A DNA stretch of 64,000 nucleotides from Lathyrus oleraceus (Eukaryota > Streptophyta > Magnoliopsida > Fabales > Fabaceae), in the NCBI RefSeq assembly GCF_024323335.1, contig NC_066579.1, forward strand, positions 238,189,475-238,253,474, written 5' to 3'. A program made the position numbers and the translations under genes. Under the pieces are notes generated by a model, which was not told the DNA's origin, did no database searches, and was given only the letters and a program-made list of their open reading frames with translations. Of this stretch, positions 34,201-44,822 are shown piece after piece; position 1 is the first letter of the stretch; each line of letters starts with the position of its first letter.

Positions 34201-35148
34201 ACTGACATGTTTATCAATTCCAAAAGGCATTCTACCCCCTTGATTCCAGTCTCACATTTGATAAACGGTGTAAGAAGAAAATCCCGACTAGAATCAAGAA
34301 GAAGATATGAACCCCTGGGAATAGATAAACATGTGTTAAATGATATGAATGCAGAATGATGTGATGCAATGCAGTAACATGGAGATCAGGACTGCTGTAT
34401 CTGCTTGAACATCTGTCGGGTTGCACTGTCTGAAGAGAAAACCCACTGAAGAATAAGATCAAAACTCTGCTCCAGAAAACCGGGTTGGTTGGAGGTTAAG
34501 GTTTTCCTGAATTTAGCCCGCCCCTCACTGGTAGGTTCTAAGAACAGAAGTTTGTCAGCTTTAGCCCTTCAGTCGAGAATAATACGTTTATCACTGAAGG
34601 TTTGGCATTATTACGGGATAAAAGACCTCCGCTGACTCCCCTCAACAGGATATCCTAAAGCAAGTTCCCAGTCTCGGGGTCCTCGGATTGAGCAGCGAGA
34701 ATGCGCCCACCAGAGCTAACATAAACGCGTCTCGGAGGAGAGGCCTCGACTGACTTCTCGGGAAATGGTCACCAGAGTCGACGATTTCTAAAGGAATATC
34801 TGTCGTTATGGAACACCCATAGGACAAAATATATCCAACAGAAACCTCGTCTGGAATGTGGGTCTCATGAACGACTTAACGTAGCAACATACCACGCAAG
34901 CCTCATGACTATCCACTCTAACACCTATGTGTACACTCAAGCCTGGGTAGTGGGCTTATCTCTCATAGAACAGTCCCAACCCAACAAACAAACAACCCAC
35001 ATAAACCACAAATACAACAAACCTATGTACATGAATGCAATAAGATAAAGCAGGTAATTGCGGAAAGTAAACGACTGTACAAAAGAATAAACACCCAACA
35101 AACAAGAAACCTACAAAAGCTAGGAGGGACTCGCTTAGGGAAACCGGG
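34201..35148 (-). other. Leader remnant upstream of the deletion
   Basis: Non-coding. It includes AT/GA-rich text and ends at the PBS. In full Ogre elements several kilobases of ORF1 and gag would lie between here and PR. I see no trace of either. Confidence 0.65.
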
Positions 35149-35166
35149 TCCCCAGCAGAGTCGCCA
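35149..35166 (-). other. Primer binding site, Arg-tRNA type
   Basis: Minus strand TGGCGACTCTGCTGGGGA, two bases after the LTR end GCGACA. Identical to the first element's 18 bases. Confidence 0.85.
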
Positions 35167-38100
35167 GCTGTCGCAGCCTGAAAAATACAGGAGGTGCGAA
35201 AAAAAACAACCGGCGAAAGAAAATGACAGAAGAGTCGCCACCGTGCGTTATTTATCCCAAAGGAGGGAAAGGAAACGCTCGAAGTAAACCTGAAGAAAAG
35301 GAAAGGAAAAGACAAGGTCTCGCAACCAAATCTTGGGTTCGGGAGTCGATTATGCGAAGGGAAGGTATTAGCACCCCTACGCATCCGTAGTACTCTACGG
35401 GATCCACTCTTGTTGTTTCTTGTCTAAAGGGTGTGTGTTTATCTAATGTACTATTTACTAAAAGAAAGGGGTCAAAGAAATAACTCGCACGGATGTCGCA
35501 TCCACTGCATACGTATCTCATCTGAATATGAGAATCAGAGTCTTCGTAGCTCGGCTACCTAGGGGTTAAAGAGATGTGTGCTCGCTAAGACATCGCGTCT
35601 TATGCCTATATATCTCATCGGGAATGAGAATCAGAGCATAATGTAGTTCGGCTAACTACAGGAACAAAGGTCTCGATTGCAACTAGGGCAAGAGAAAGGG
35701 AAGGTCTCGATCTCAACGAGGGCGAGAGAAAAGATCGCAATAAGGGCGAAAGCAAACAAGGATTAGTTGTTAGTCGTTAATCAAACTCGACAAGACATCG
35801 TATCTTGTGCCTACGTATCTCATCTGAACGTGAGAATCAGAGTTGCCGTAGTTCGGCTACATAGGGCTTGCCATCTGAACATGGTAGGAAACCGACTGCC
35901 AATCGCTGGACTTATGTCAGACTCCACACAAACAACAATAGGATACGGAATGCCAATCGCTGGGCTTACATCCATATCCTAACACACACAAGAAGAAACA
36001 AGCAACAAGTTACTAAGGAGTCGGGAACTCGAGCCTAGCAACTGTCAAGCAAACACACACAAAAAAAAGAAAAGGGGTGCCCGGAGAGATCTCGCACGAT
36101 CTCCTGCCTACGTACCTCATCTGGTATGAGAATCAGGGCGACGTAGTTCCCCTGCATAGGGCTTGCCATCTGAATATGGACTTACAAAGGAGGACACCAG
36201 TTGTGTCAAAGGAGAGTGGGCAATGTGTACACACCCTAGCAGTAGGTGTCGCAGCTCGCTGAATCGAGTCTTAGGCAGTTACCTCTTTGCAGTAGGATGG
36301 ACTACATGCCACAAGATCGGAGACGCTCGGAAAGGTCTAGAAGTGGGGGAAGCTCTGCCCTAGAGTTGTCATGCAATATGTACTTAAGTGTTTAGGATTT
36401 ACAAATGGGAATATCTACCTAATGTTAGCATGCAAAGAATATGGGAATTCTACCTATGTTATCATACAAAAGAATAAGGGAATCCTACCTATGTTATCAT
36501 ACAAAAGGATATGGGAATCCTACCTATGTTATCATACAAAAGGTTCTATCTAATGGGTGCTACCTAATCGGAACAAAGATCGACGAATGGAGCAAGGAGA
36601 AGTGCTAGGGATAAGGGTAGATGGCGATGCATGAAGCAATCGACTTACAAGGTTGATGGCGATGCATAAAGCAATCGGCTTACAAGGTTGATGGCGATGC
36701 ATAAAGCAATCGACTTACAAAAGGGTGGATGAATACGTGCTGGTTCTGTTAGGTTTTGAAAAAATGATTACTCGACGTTGGATCGAGGTTTTGATCTTGC
36801 TTTGAAATGGTTATCGAATGCTCATTTTAATTCTTGTATTTACAGATGAATAAAGAATGAAAAAAATATTATACATTTCATGGGAGAGGGATACATTTGT
36901 TATGAATGGGGATTGTTCATGGCAAACAAACAATAATAATACATGCCTCATACACCATACAAGTAGGCCACAGTTAATCAAACAAGTAAGATATAAACAA
37001 GTATATAATCGAATCAAAATAATCAAAGAATGAAATAATGAAGCATTAAACAATGTATGAGTGTAAGTGCAAGGGACATGTCTCATTGTAAGGAAGCCCA
37101 AGAGTAAGCTATGTGAGGTCGATGGCGATGCTTAAAAAGCAATCGACTTACAAGGGTGTGAAAAAATGGGCTCGATATTAAATCGAGAAAAATATGATTT
37201 TTATAGTTTTAAAATGGTTTTGAATTAAATTAAAATACAACAACTTTACATTATTAACAAAATGAACATATGAGTGTAATAAAGGCATAAACATAAAAAG
37301 AAACTAAAATGCTAAAAGAAAAAATAATATAGCTAAAAGAAATAAAATGCCAAAAAATGCCACACATGAGTATTAAACCCACCCCACTCAAGAATATACA
37401 CACTACCCTTCTTCACCAGACCACTTATGATCATCTGCTACTGTGATACTATGTTAAATATATAAACCGGGATAAAAAATAAAAAAAGATTAAGAACAAT
37501 AAAAGAAAATACTAACATATAAACATTTTTATGTTTTTTATCTCTGTTAAAAAAACAAATTAAATTAAATAAAAAGAAAATAGAAAAAATTAAAAAAAGA
37601 AAAGAACGAAATGGAGACGACGAAGCAGGAACTCGTCTTCCTTCCACCTCTCCCCAAACTCACGAACTCACCCTTTCCCAACAATGGCAATCTCACGCAC
37701 TCGCCCCTCTCGTCCCTCTTATGACATCGCTCATCAACGAAACCCTCTCACGCTCTCAAAACTCAGCGACTCAATCTCTCTCAACTCTCACAATGTTTCA
37801 TCAACAAGCACATGAGAAGGATAAAAAGAAGGAGAAAAGAAGCTCTTACAAAGAGTCGCGGTGGTGGCGGTGTAGGACGTGCAAACGCTGGCCTCCAGGT
37901 AATCAGTCTTGGGATTTTAGGGTTTTCTTTGCTTGAGATTTTTGCCTCCAAGTTCCGTTGTGATTTCGAATCGTCGCCTCCTTTTACTGATTTCTCTTTC
38001 TCCTTTTTATGCTCTCCCAGCTTAGGGTTTTGAATCGGTCTTTGCTGTTCCAGAAAGGTAACTTTGCAAAGCACTTTGGATGCTCAGAAATTGGATTGAC

Positions 38101-39786
38101 CTCTTTGATGCTAGGTTCGAAAATGGTAATCTGAACCTTCGCTTTCTTCCTTGAATTTCATCTCTATTCCAATTTGGGAATTTCTTGAATTTTTACTGCT
38201 TGGTAATTAATTTTGCCTTTTTACTGCAATGAAAAATGGTGAGCTTGGTTTGATGCATCCTTGTTCATGGTTTAACATCTTATTACAGAGGGTAATGTTT
38301 ATTTCTCTTGCTGATTTTGTTTTGAGATCTTGGTACTGCTGCAAGTCAGGTCTGTTAGCTGTAGTTGCTTGGGACTTCATGGTTCCGTTTGAGTTTGAAA
38401 CAGGTTTTGGTGGTTTGGCTTGATGCAAGTTGGTACAGTCATGGTGTTGCAAGGCAAGCAAGGCATGTGTTTCAAATATAAAATGGTACTGATAATTACA
38501 GGATTAATACTAGTTGAATTGGTCAAAATCAAATGCCATGTAGTTATGATCAAGGTATCTCGACTTAGCCATTAGCTCATGTTTTCTTGCATCTTTTTGC
38601 TTGGTGCAGGATTATGGTATACATTTGGTTCAATTTTGGCCTGTGCATGATGGCATGGTAGGGAGAATGTTGATGTTACTAACTTGTGAACATGTTCAGT
38701 TAAGTCTCAATGTTGCTGAATTTCCAGGATTTTATAGCAGTGTTTACATGCTGATTGCACTGTAGCCTTGTTGTAGCAGGTAGGTTCATTAACTTCTATT
38801 GCATTGGAATAGCAGGATGTATCACAGGTCTGGTATCTTAGTTTGCCTTACTGCTAGATGTTGTGGAATGCCCTTAGGAATAGTTATTGCATGACCTGAT
38901 GCAGGCATTTGCTTTGGCCTTGCTACGACAGCTATTGTAAGATTGTCTTGGTTCATAGTTTGGTAGGTGAGTCCTTTGTCTCATGTTCTGGTTCAATGCC
39001 TTATAAGTTTTAATCCCACTATTTGCACTCAATTCCTTGCCCTCACTTGTTTCTCTTGCTGCAACATGAACTTGGCCTATCATGTTCAAGCTAAGGTCTA
39101 GCCCTGGTAGCCTATGATGCAAGCTTGGAAACTGTTTGGCTTTGAGGTGTGCACATTGTGATGAAGGTGTAATGTTGCTGCTCACTTGGTCTTGCAATGT
39201 CATGTTGGATCATTTTTCAGTTCAGCAGGTGAGTGGCTAAGCATGGTTTGATTTCTTATTGAAATGCAAGGAAAAAACCATGTGCTTGAGTTGGCATGCT
39301 TCATGTTGTAGGACCTTGTTTGTCTTGTGGTGAGCTTTTGGATAATTGTTGGACTGTCTTTGTATTGTAGGATGACCTTTCAGCTAGGCAATGTTGGCTG
39401 CAATTTCGCATTAGGTCCTGCTTGCTTATGCTCACAACAGATTATGACTTGGACATTGACAACAAACTTAAGGCTTTAGTTTCATGGTATGTCAACAACA
39501 CTTCATGTCTTGTGCATTGATGGTGTTTCTTGTTGGTTATGACTTGGTTGAGAGGTTTGGTTAATTGTTGCTTCCAGCTAGTCAACAGGTTTAGGTTTCC
39601 AATGCCTTGAAAATCACTTGTCTCTATTCTTTTATTGTAGATCTGGTGGTCATGTTGTTTGGTGATGATGGATTGCATTTGCCAAGTTATTTCATGCTGT
39701 TTTGGACTGAACAACTTGACTGCTTTCATTAAGAACCTCATTGTAGCTGTTATGCCTTGGCTTGATGATGAACATGGATGCTGCAG

Positions 39787-41610
39787 GATGATGCTTGCAA
39801 AACATTACATGAGTTCTGGCTTGAGGAGCCTTCTGCTTCACAAACTCAGGTCTTTGAAGATGGTAGTACTGTTCCACTAGAGGTGGCTAAGAAAACTGAG
39901 CAAATCATTAAAATGCTGAAGAGATTGCCAAATAATCAGCTTCTTGTAACTATAATAAAGCGCAATTTGACTCTTGATTTTTTTTCACCGCAATCACATG
40001 TGCTAGTCTTGCATGCATTTTGTCTTGTGGACCCAACTCTCTGTGCACCAGCTTCTAACCCTTCCCAGTATGTCATTACTTTGCAGCCATATCTGAAGAC
40101 TCAGGTTGACAATAGCATGGTCGCACAGCTACTTGAGAGTATAACATTTATAATTGATGCTGTGTTGCCATTGCTACGTAAGTTACCTCTCAGTATCGTG
40201 TATGAACTTGAACAAGATTTGAAGCAGATGATTCTTCGACGCTCTTTCTTGACAGTTGTCCATGCTTGTATCAAATGCCTTCGCAGTATGAGTAAGATTG
40301 CTGGAAAGGGGGTAGATGTAATTGAGCATCTTATCCAGGTCTTCTTCAAATGTTTGGATACCCAGGCAATTGTAAACAAACAGCAAGTTGGGCGATCTCT
40401 CTTCTGTATCGGCTTACTTATTCGTTATGGCAACTGTTTGCTAGCAAGCTCTGGTAATAAACTCGTTGATGTCAGAAGGAGCCTCAACTTGTTTATGAAG
40501 TATCTTGCCGTGGATGATTATTCTCTTAAGGTTAGATCATCGCAGGCACTAGGATATGTTCTAATTGCAAGGCCTGAATTTATGTTAGAACATGACATTG
40601 GAAAGATACTGGAGGAAACACTGTCTTCTCATGCTGATGCTCGACTTAAGATTCAAGCATTGCAAAACATGTTCGAGTATCTTCTTGACGCTGAAAGCAA
40701 AATGGAAGCAGAAGTTGATGATAATGTGCCTGGTCACTCGGTCAGAGCTGGGCAGAGTGTACCTGTTGCTGCCGGGGCTGGAGATACAAGCATATGTGGG
40801 GGTATTGTTCAGTTGTACTGGGATAATATTTTGGGCCGATGTTTGGATTGTGATGAACAAGTTCGACAATCAGCCTTGAAGATTGTTGAAATTGTGCTGC
40901 GCCAAGGTCTTGTTCATCCCATCACCTGTATTCCATATCTCATAGCACTTGAAACAGATCCTCTGGAGTCAAATTCAAAATTGGCTCATCATCTCCTAAT
41001 GAATATGAATGAGAAGTATCCTGCATTTTTTGAAAGCCGCTTGGGTGATGGACTTCAAATGTCCTTTATGTTCATGCAAGCTATTTGTGTTATTCCTGAT
41101 GAAAATGTTAACCACAAGACCCCATCTAAGATCCCTGTTTCTGGAAAAGGGAAACCTGAGTCTGACTCAATCACACAATCAAGAGTTGGGGTTTCTCGAA
41201 TATACAAGCTCGTCCGAGGGAACCGGATGTCGAGGAATGAATTTATGTCCTCAATAGTGCGAAAATTTGATAATCCAAAATGGAACAAATTTGTAATAGC
41301 TCTCTTAACGTACTGCACAGAGGTTCTTGCCTTGCTCCCATTCATTGCACCTGATGAACCACTTTATTTAATCTATGTTATCAATAGAGTAGTTCAGGTT
41401 AGGGCTGGTCAACTGGAGGCGAACTTCAAAGCCTGGTGTTCAAGCTTATTACGGAGTGAGGGTGACGTTATACCTCATGGGAATGGAATGCATCAACAAG
41501 CGCCAAATGAACCTATTCATTCAACCCAAGTTATGTCAACGGACTTAAATGGTACATTTCAGCAAAGTGTAGATGTTCAGCCCAACCTCGATGACATGAA
41601 GAATAGGATG
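39787..41610 (+). pseudogene. SCC2: Captured fragment of SCC2/NIPBL cohesin loader (5' LTR copy)
   Basis: Same fragment as at 24949-26772, within an open frame of 631 codons (39778-41673). Over the shared 1896 bp I count 16 differences, all transitions: 10 change the residue (for example Val/Ile, Tyr/Cys, Leu/Pro) and 6 are silent. That ratio is what neutral drift would give and does not suggest selection on the protein since insertion. Both copies have stayed open only because they are young. Confidence 0.88.
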
Positions 41611-41642
41611 AGGGCCAATAGAAAAGGGTTTTGGGTGACTTT

Positions 41643-41694
41643 GGTCAATGTTGACCAAAAAGTCAACTGTTGACCAAAGTCAACAATTGGTCAA
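41643..41694. promoter_or_regulatory. Cluster of six W-boxes in U3 of 5' LTR
   Basis: Same six TTGACC/RGTCAA motifs as at 26805-26856. In the 5' LTR this cluster lies about 400 bp from the start of U3, in a position to affect transcription of the element. Function is inferred. Confidence 0.6.
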
Positions 41695-42088
41695 AAATGT
41701 CAAATTTTGTATTTTCTTGTATGGAATCACATGTAATGGTTTAAAATGACATGAAATAAATTGAAATGGATTAACAAATGGTTTGAAGTTGGTTTCCAAA
41801 TTGTTTTTTTTTATGACTTGGATGACTTTTGATGTACATGAACAAGGCCATGAAATGAGACCATAAGGTTAGGGTTTTGACATAGTATCCATGAACCAAT
41901 AACATGACTGGCAAGTGGCTAGAAACACAAGAAACTTGGTTGTTCAGATGACCCAGACCATAGATGTATCCACAATCACAACACCATGACTTTGGATCAA
42001 AAACCAATCCTCATATAAAACCAAAGTAAGGTTAGGCCAAGCATGCCAAACAAACATAAAAATTTAGGACCAAAATCGGGGTATGACA

Positions 42089-42093
42089 ATAAC
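42089..42093. repeat. Right target site duplication ATAAC
   Basis: Exact partner of 20329-20333, directly after the LTR end GGTATGACA. Confidence 0.95.
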
Positions 42094-42305
42094 ATCCAGT
42101 TTGACATTCAATAAATCCTGTATTAGCTAAACCTGCAGTATACTACTCAAGTATGTCATGACATCAGCCAAGACATCAGAGTACAACTAGATATTCTAAC
42201 ATACAATGCAGTCAAGCAAACATCTCCACAGCATGTCATGACATCAGTCAAGACATTAGAATCCAGCTAGTGTTTTACCATACAATGCAGCCAATTAAAC
42301 ATCTA
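42094..42305. repeat. Continuation of the old repeat flank, 80-bp subrepeats
   Basis: Completes the palindromic head cut at 20333 (ATCCAGTTTGACATTC). Then two copies of an 80-bp repeat headed by TGTCATGACATCAG at 42154 and 42234. No gene. Confidence 0.7.
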
Positions 42306-42733
42306 CAAAATCAATCCACACATCTTTGAAATTTTTACCACGAACTACGGGGTTTTGATCCCTCATTTATGTTGGTACGTAAACATAAGACCAAAATTCT
42401 TGTCAGACACAAACTGTAAATAATGAATTCTTTTCTCATCCCCTCATTCTATTTTTAAAACGAACATCTTTTCAACTAAAATAAGTACACACAAAAAGGG
42501 CTCCCCAGGAGTACCTAAGACACTTTGGGTGCTAATACATTCCATCTGTGTAACCAACCCCCTTACCTATAATCTCTGACATTTTATTAGTTTTGATTTT
42601 AAAACTTCTTATCTTTGGGTTTTGTTCGTACTTTTTCCCTTTTTCTTTGGAAATAATAAAAGCGCGGTTGCGACTCTGGTTTTATTGACGTTGAGTTAAC
42701 CAATAGCCCAGTGGTCATAAATTTACCACTACA
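42306..42733 (+). repeat. 3'-terminal fragment of another Ogre-type LTR
   Basis: Contains, in order, GAACTACGG..., GGTACGTA, AAAAGGGCTCCCCAGGAG, TTTGGGTGCTAA, an ATTAGTTTT...AAAACTTCTTA stretch, AATAAAAGCGCGGT, TGCGACTCTGG, and a CACTACA end. The same order appears at the 3' end of the first Ogre LTR on its own strand (14170 down to 13764). It is therefore a diverged plus-strand LTR end without its 5' part. The left boundary is approximate. Confidence 0.7.
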
Positions 42734-42859
42734 CTTTCCTTCAGGAATAAATAAAGTTTAGTGGTGAGTCTGTTATATCTTCGAGCGTGCAGTGCGCTCA
42801 AGTATTTTTCACGGTGTAATAGTTGCACCCGCTAGTAACAATGAAAGAGACACCACTAT

Positions 42860-44030
42860 AGTGCAAAACCCCCAGTTTTTTATACAGAAAAATTTGACTA
42901 TTGGAAAGATAGAATATAAAGTTTTTTTCTCGGTCATGATGTGGATCTATGGGACATGGTAGTTGATGGCTACATTCAACCTGTAGATGGCAGTGGTAAT
43001 AAGGTAGAAAGAAGAATGATGAATGATCAATAAAAGAAAGATTACAAGAATCATCATAAAGCAAGAACAATCATGTTAAATGTTATATCATACTCTGAGT
43101 ATGAAAAGATCATAAATAGAGACACAACAAAGTCTATATTTGATTCTCGAAGGGTGATTCATGAAGAAAACGCTCAAGTAAAAGAAACCAAGGCGCTTGC
43201 CTTGATACAAAAGTATGAAGCCTTCAAGGTGGAATATACGGAACATGTTAAGAACATGTTCTCATGGTTTCAGACTCTTTTTGCAGGACTGAAGATTCTG
43301 GACAAAGGTTACTCAACTGCAGATCATGTTAAGAAAATTATTAGAACCTTACTCAAGATATGGATGCATATGGTAACTGTGCTAAAACTATCAAAGGATA
43401 TGAATAACACAACTCTTGAAGAACTTGTGAGTTCTTTGAGAAGTCATAAGATAGAGCTTAAAGAGGATGAGCCTCAAAGAAAAGTTAAATTTGTGGCTCT
43501 AAAATCTATGGGAAAGTTTGAAAAGACTAAAGCATTTCAAGCTGAAGAAGAAGAGGATTCTGAAGAAGACTCTAAAAAAGATGATGAATTGTCCCTTCTT
43601 TCCAAATGAGTTAATCAACTCGGGAAGAAAAGGCAAGGCAAGTTCAGAAGCTCCAGAAGGACAGGCGGCCGCTCTGAGTCTACATCTGGACCAAAGAAGT
43701 CAGGTGCTGGAAAAGATGTTATTTTCTTTGAGTGTAAGGAGCCAGATCACTACAAGAATAAGTGTTCTGAGCCAAGGAAAGATAGACCAAAGAAGAAAGA
43801 CTTCAGAGGAAATAAGAAAGGTTTGATGGCTACCTGGGATGACTTTGAATCCTCAGAAGATGATTCGGAGGAAGAGCAAGCTAATGTGGGGTTGATGGAA
43901 AGCACAATAACATCTGATGAAAAGATCCAATCAAAATCAAAATATGAGTCAGACTCTGAAGAGGTATTTCCTATCTTATCTCCCTCTAAATTAGAATCTC
44001 GTCTTTCTGAAATTCTGGAAAAATATTAGA
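42860..44030 (+). pseudogene. gag: Gag of a SIRE/Maximus-type copia element, decayed
   Basis: Recognisable copia Gag (UBN2-type): DYWKDRI and LGHDVDLWDMVVDGY (from 42896), NHHKARTIM, YEAFKVEYTEHVKNMFS, GLKILDKGYSTADHVKKI and LEELVSSLRSHKIELKEDEP (to 43609). A zinc knuckle near 43721-43765 reads FFECKEPDHYKNKC; the first Cys of the usual CxEC is Phe here, so the knuckle is broken. Acidic text (DDFESSEDDSEEEQ) follows to 44030. There are several stops and frameshifts. The lineage call is from memory of SIRE/Maximus Gag proteins. Confidence 0.85.
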
Positions 44031-44255
44031 AGCTTTAGAACAAATATAAGGATCTGAAACAAGTCCAAGTATCTGAATATGAAGCACATAGTAAGCTTAA
44101 GAAAGATTTTTCCACCTTGGACGAAGAAAAATGTATTCTGAAAAATGAAAACTCCGCTCTTCAAAGAAAATTTTCTAAACTTGAGGAAGAAATTCTTTCA
44201 AAAGCTTATGTGGATTCCGAAAATGTCATAAAGAAATATGACAAAGCTACTTGAG
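44031..44255 (+). pseudogene. Coiled-coil C-terminal part of SIRE/Maximus Gag
   Basis: Charged heptad-like text (KLKKDFSTLDEEKCILKNEN, then ALQRKFSKLEEEILSKAYVD) in shifted frames. It ends abruptly near 44250 where protease and integrase should follow. Neither is found, so about 2 kb or more of pol is deleted here. Confidence 0.7.
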
Positions 44256-44279
44256 AAGTTTGTAGATCTAGAGACCACT

Positions 44280-44822
44280 TATTCAGGCTCTGAAGGTAAA
44301 ATTTTAGAAGCTAAAGATAATTAGGCAAAAGACTCTGAAATTGTTCAACCAGAAATTATTAAAGTTCAGACTCCTATGAAAAAGCACAAACAAATATCCT
44401 CACACTCTGAAGAATTAATTTTGGGAGATAAAACATAACCAATCATAACTAGATCATCATTCAAACTTTCTAAAGAAATACTCATGGGTTTGGTATCCCT
44501 CATAGAACCTACATTAGTTGATGAAACACTTCTGGACACTTAGTGGATTCTGGAAATGCAAGAAAAACTGAACAAATTCTCCAGAAATGATGTGTGGATT
44601 CTTGTGTCAAAACCCAAAGGAATTGATCTCATTGGGACCAAATGGGTATTCAGAAACAAGCAAAATGAAAAAGGAGAAGTGGTAAGAAACAAGGTCAGAC
44701 TGGTTGCACAAGGCTATAGTCAGCAAGAGGGGATTGACTATACTGAGACCTTTGCACCAGTTGTCAGGTTAGAGTCTATTTGTCTCTAAATTTCTTTTGC
44801 TGTAAATCATAACATCATCTTG
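44280..44822 (+). pseudogene. pol: SIRE/Maximus reverse transcriptase, N-terminal part
   Basis: A linker with TRSSFKLSKE, then [55 protein letters not shown] and VVRLESI. It breaks at about 44818 by insertion of a solo LTR and continues at 47781. In-frame stops are present (for example before WILEMQEK and after ESICL). Confidence 0.85.
44818..44822. repeat. Left target site duplication TCTTG
   Basis: Repeated at 47776-47780. The interrupted RT reads NHNIIL before the left copy and YQMDVKSAF after the right one, which confirms a clean insertion. Confidence 0.85.

Larger units (their letters stand above)
20334..42088 (-). mobile_element. Complete Ogre-like element with 6.9-kb LTRs carrying an SCC2 fragment
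   Basis: 21,755 bp, flanked by perfect ATAAC duplications. On the minus strand: 5' LTR 42088-35169, PBS 35166-35149, leader remnant, truncated PR, intron, RT/RNaseH/aRH, INT, tandem-repeat 3' UTR, polypurine tract, 3' LTR 27250-20334. ORF1, gag and the PR active site are absent, so it cannot be autonomous. Nonsense codons lie at 33925-33927, 32847-32849 and 31275-31277. By eye the two LTRs differ by about 40 substitutions and three 1-bp indels (about 0.6%), so the insertion is recent. Confidence 0.95.
35169..42088 (-). repeat. 5' LTR of SCC2-bearing element, 6920 bp
   Basis: Near-identical to 20334-27250. The three-base length difference is explained by three 1-bp insertions: in an A-run near 36061, a G-run near 36346 and a T-run near 39403. 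It has the same internal modules (hairpin modules, minisatellites, AT-rich part, SCC2 fragment, W-box cluster). Bounded by the PBS on the left and ATAAC on the right. Confidence 0.94.

Noticed and set aside
20334..42088. Segmental duplication of a host SCC2 locus (two copies about 14.8 kb apart)
   Set aside because: The repeated segments are LTRs: both end TG...CA, flank a PBS and pol, and are bounded by one ATAAC duplication.
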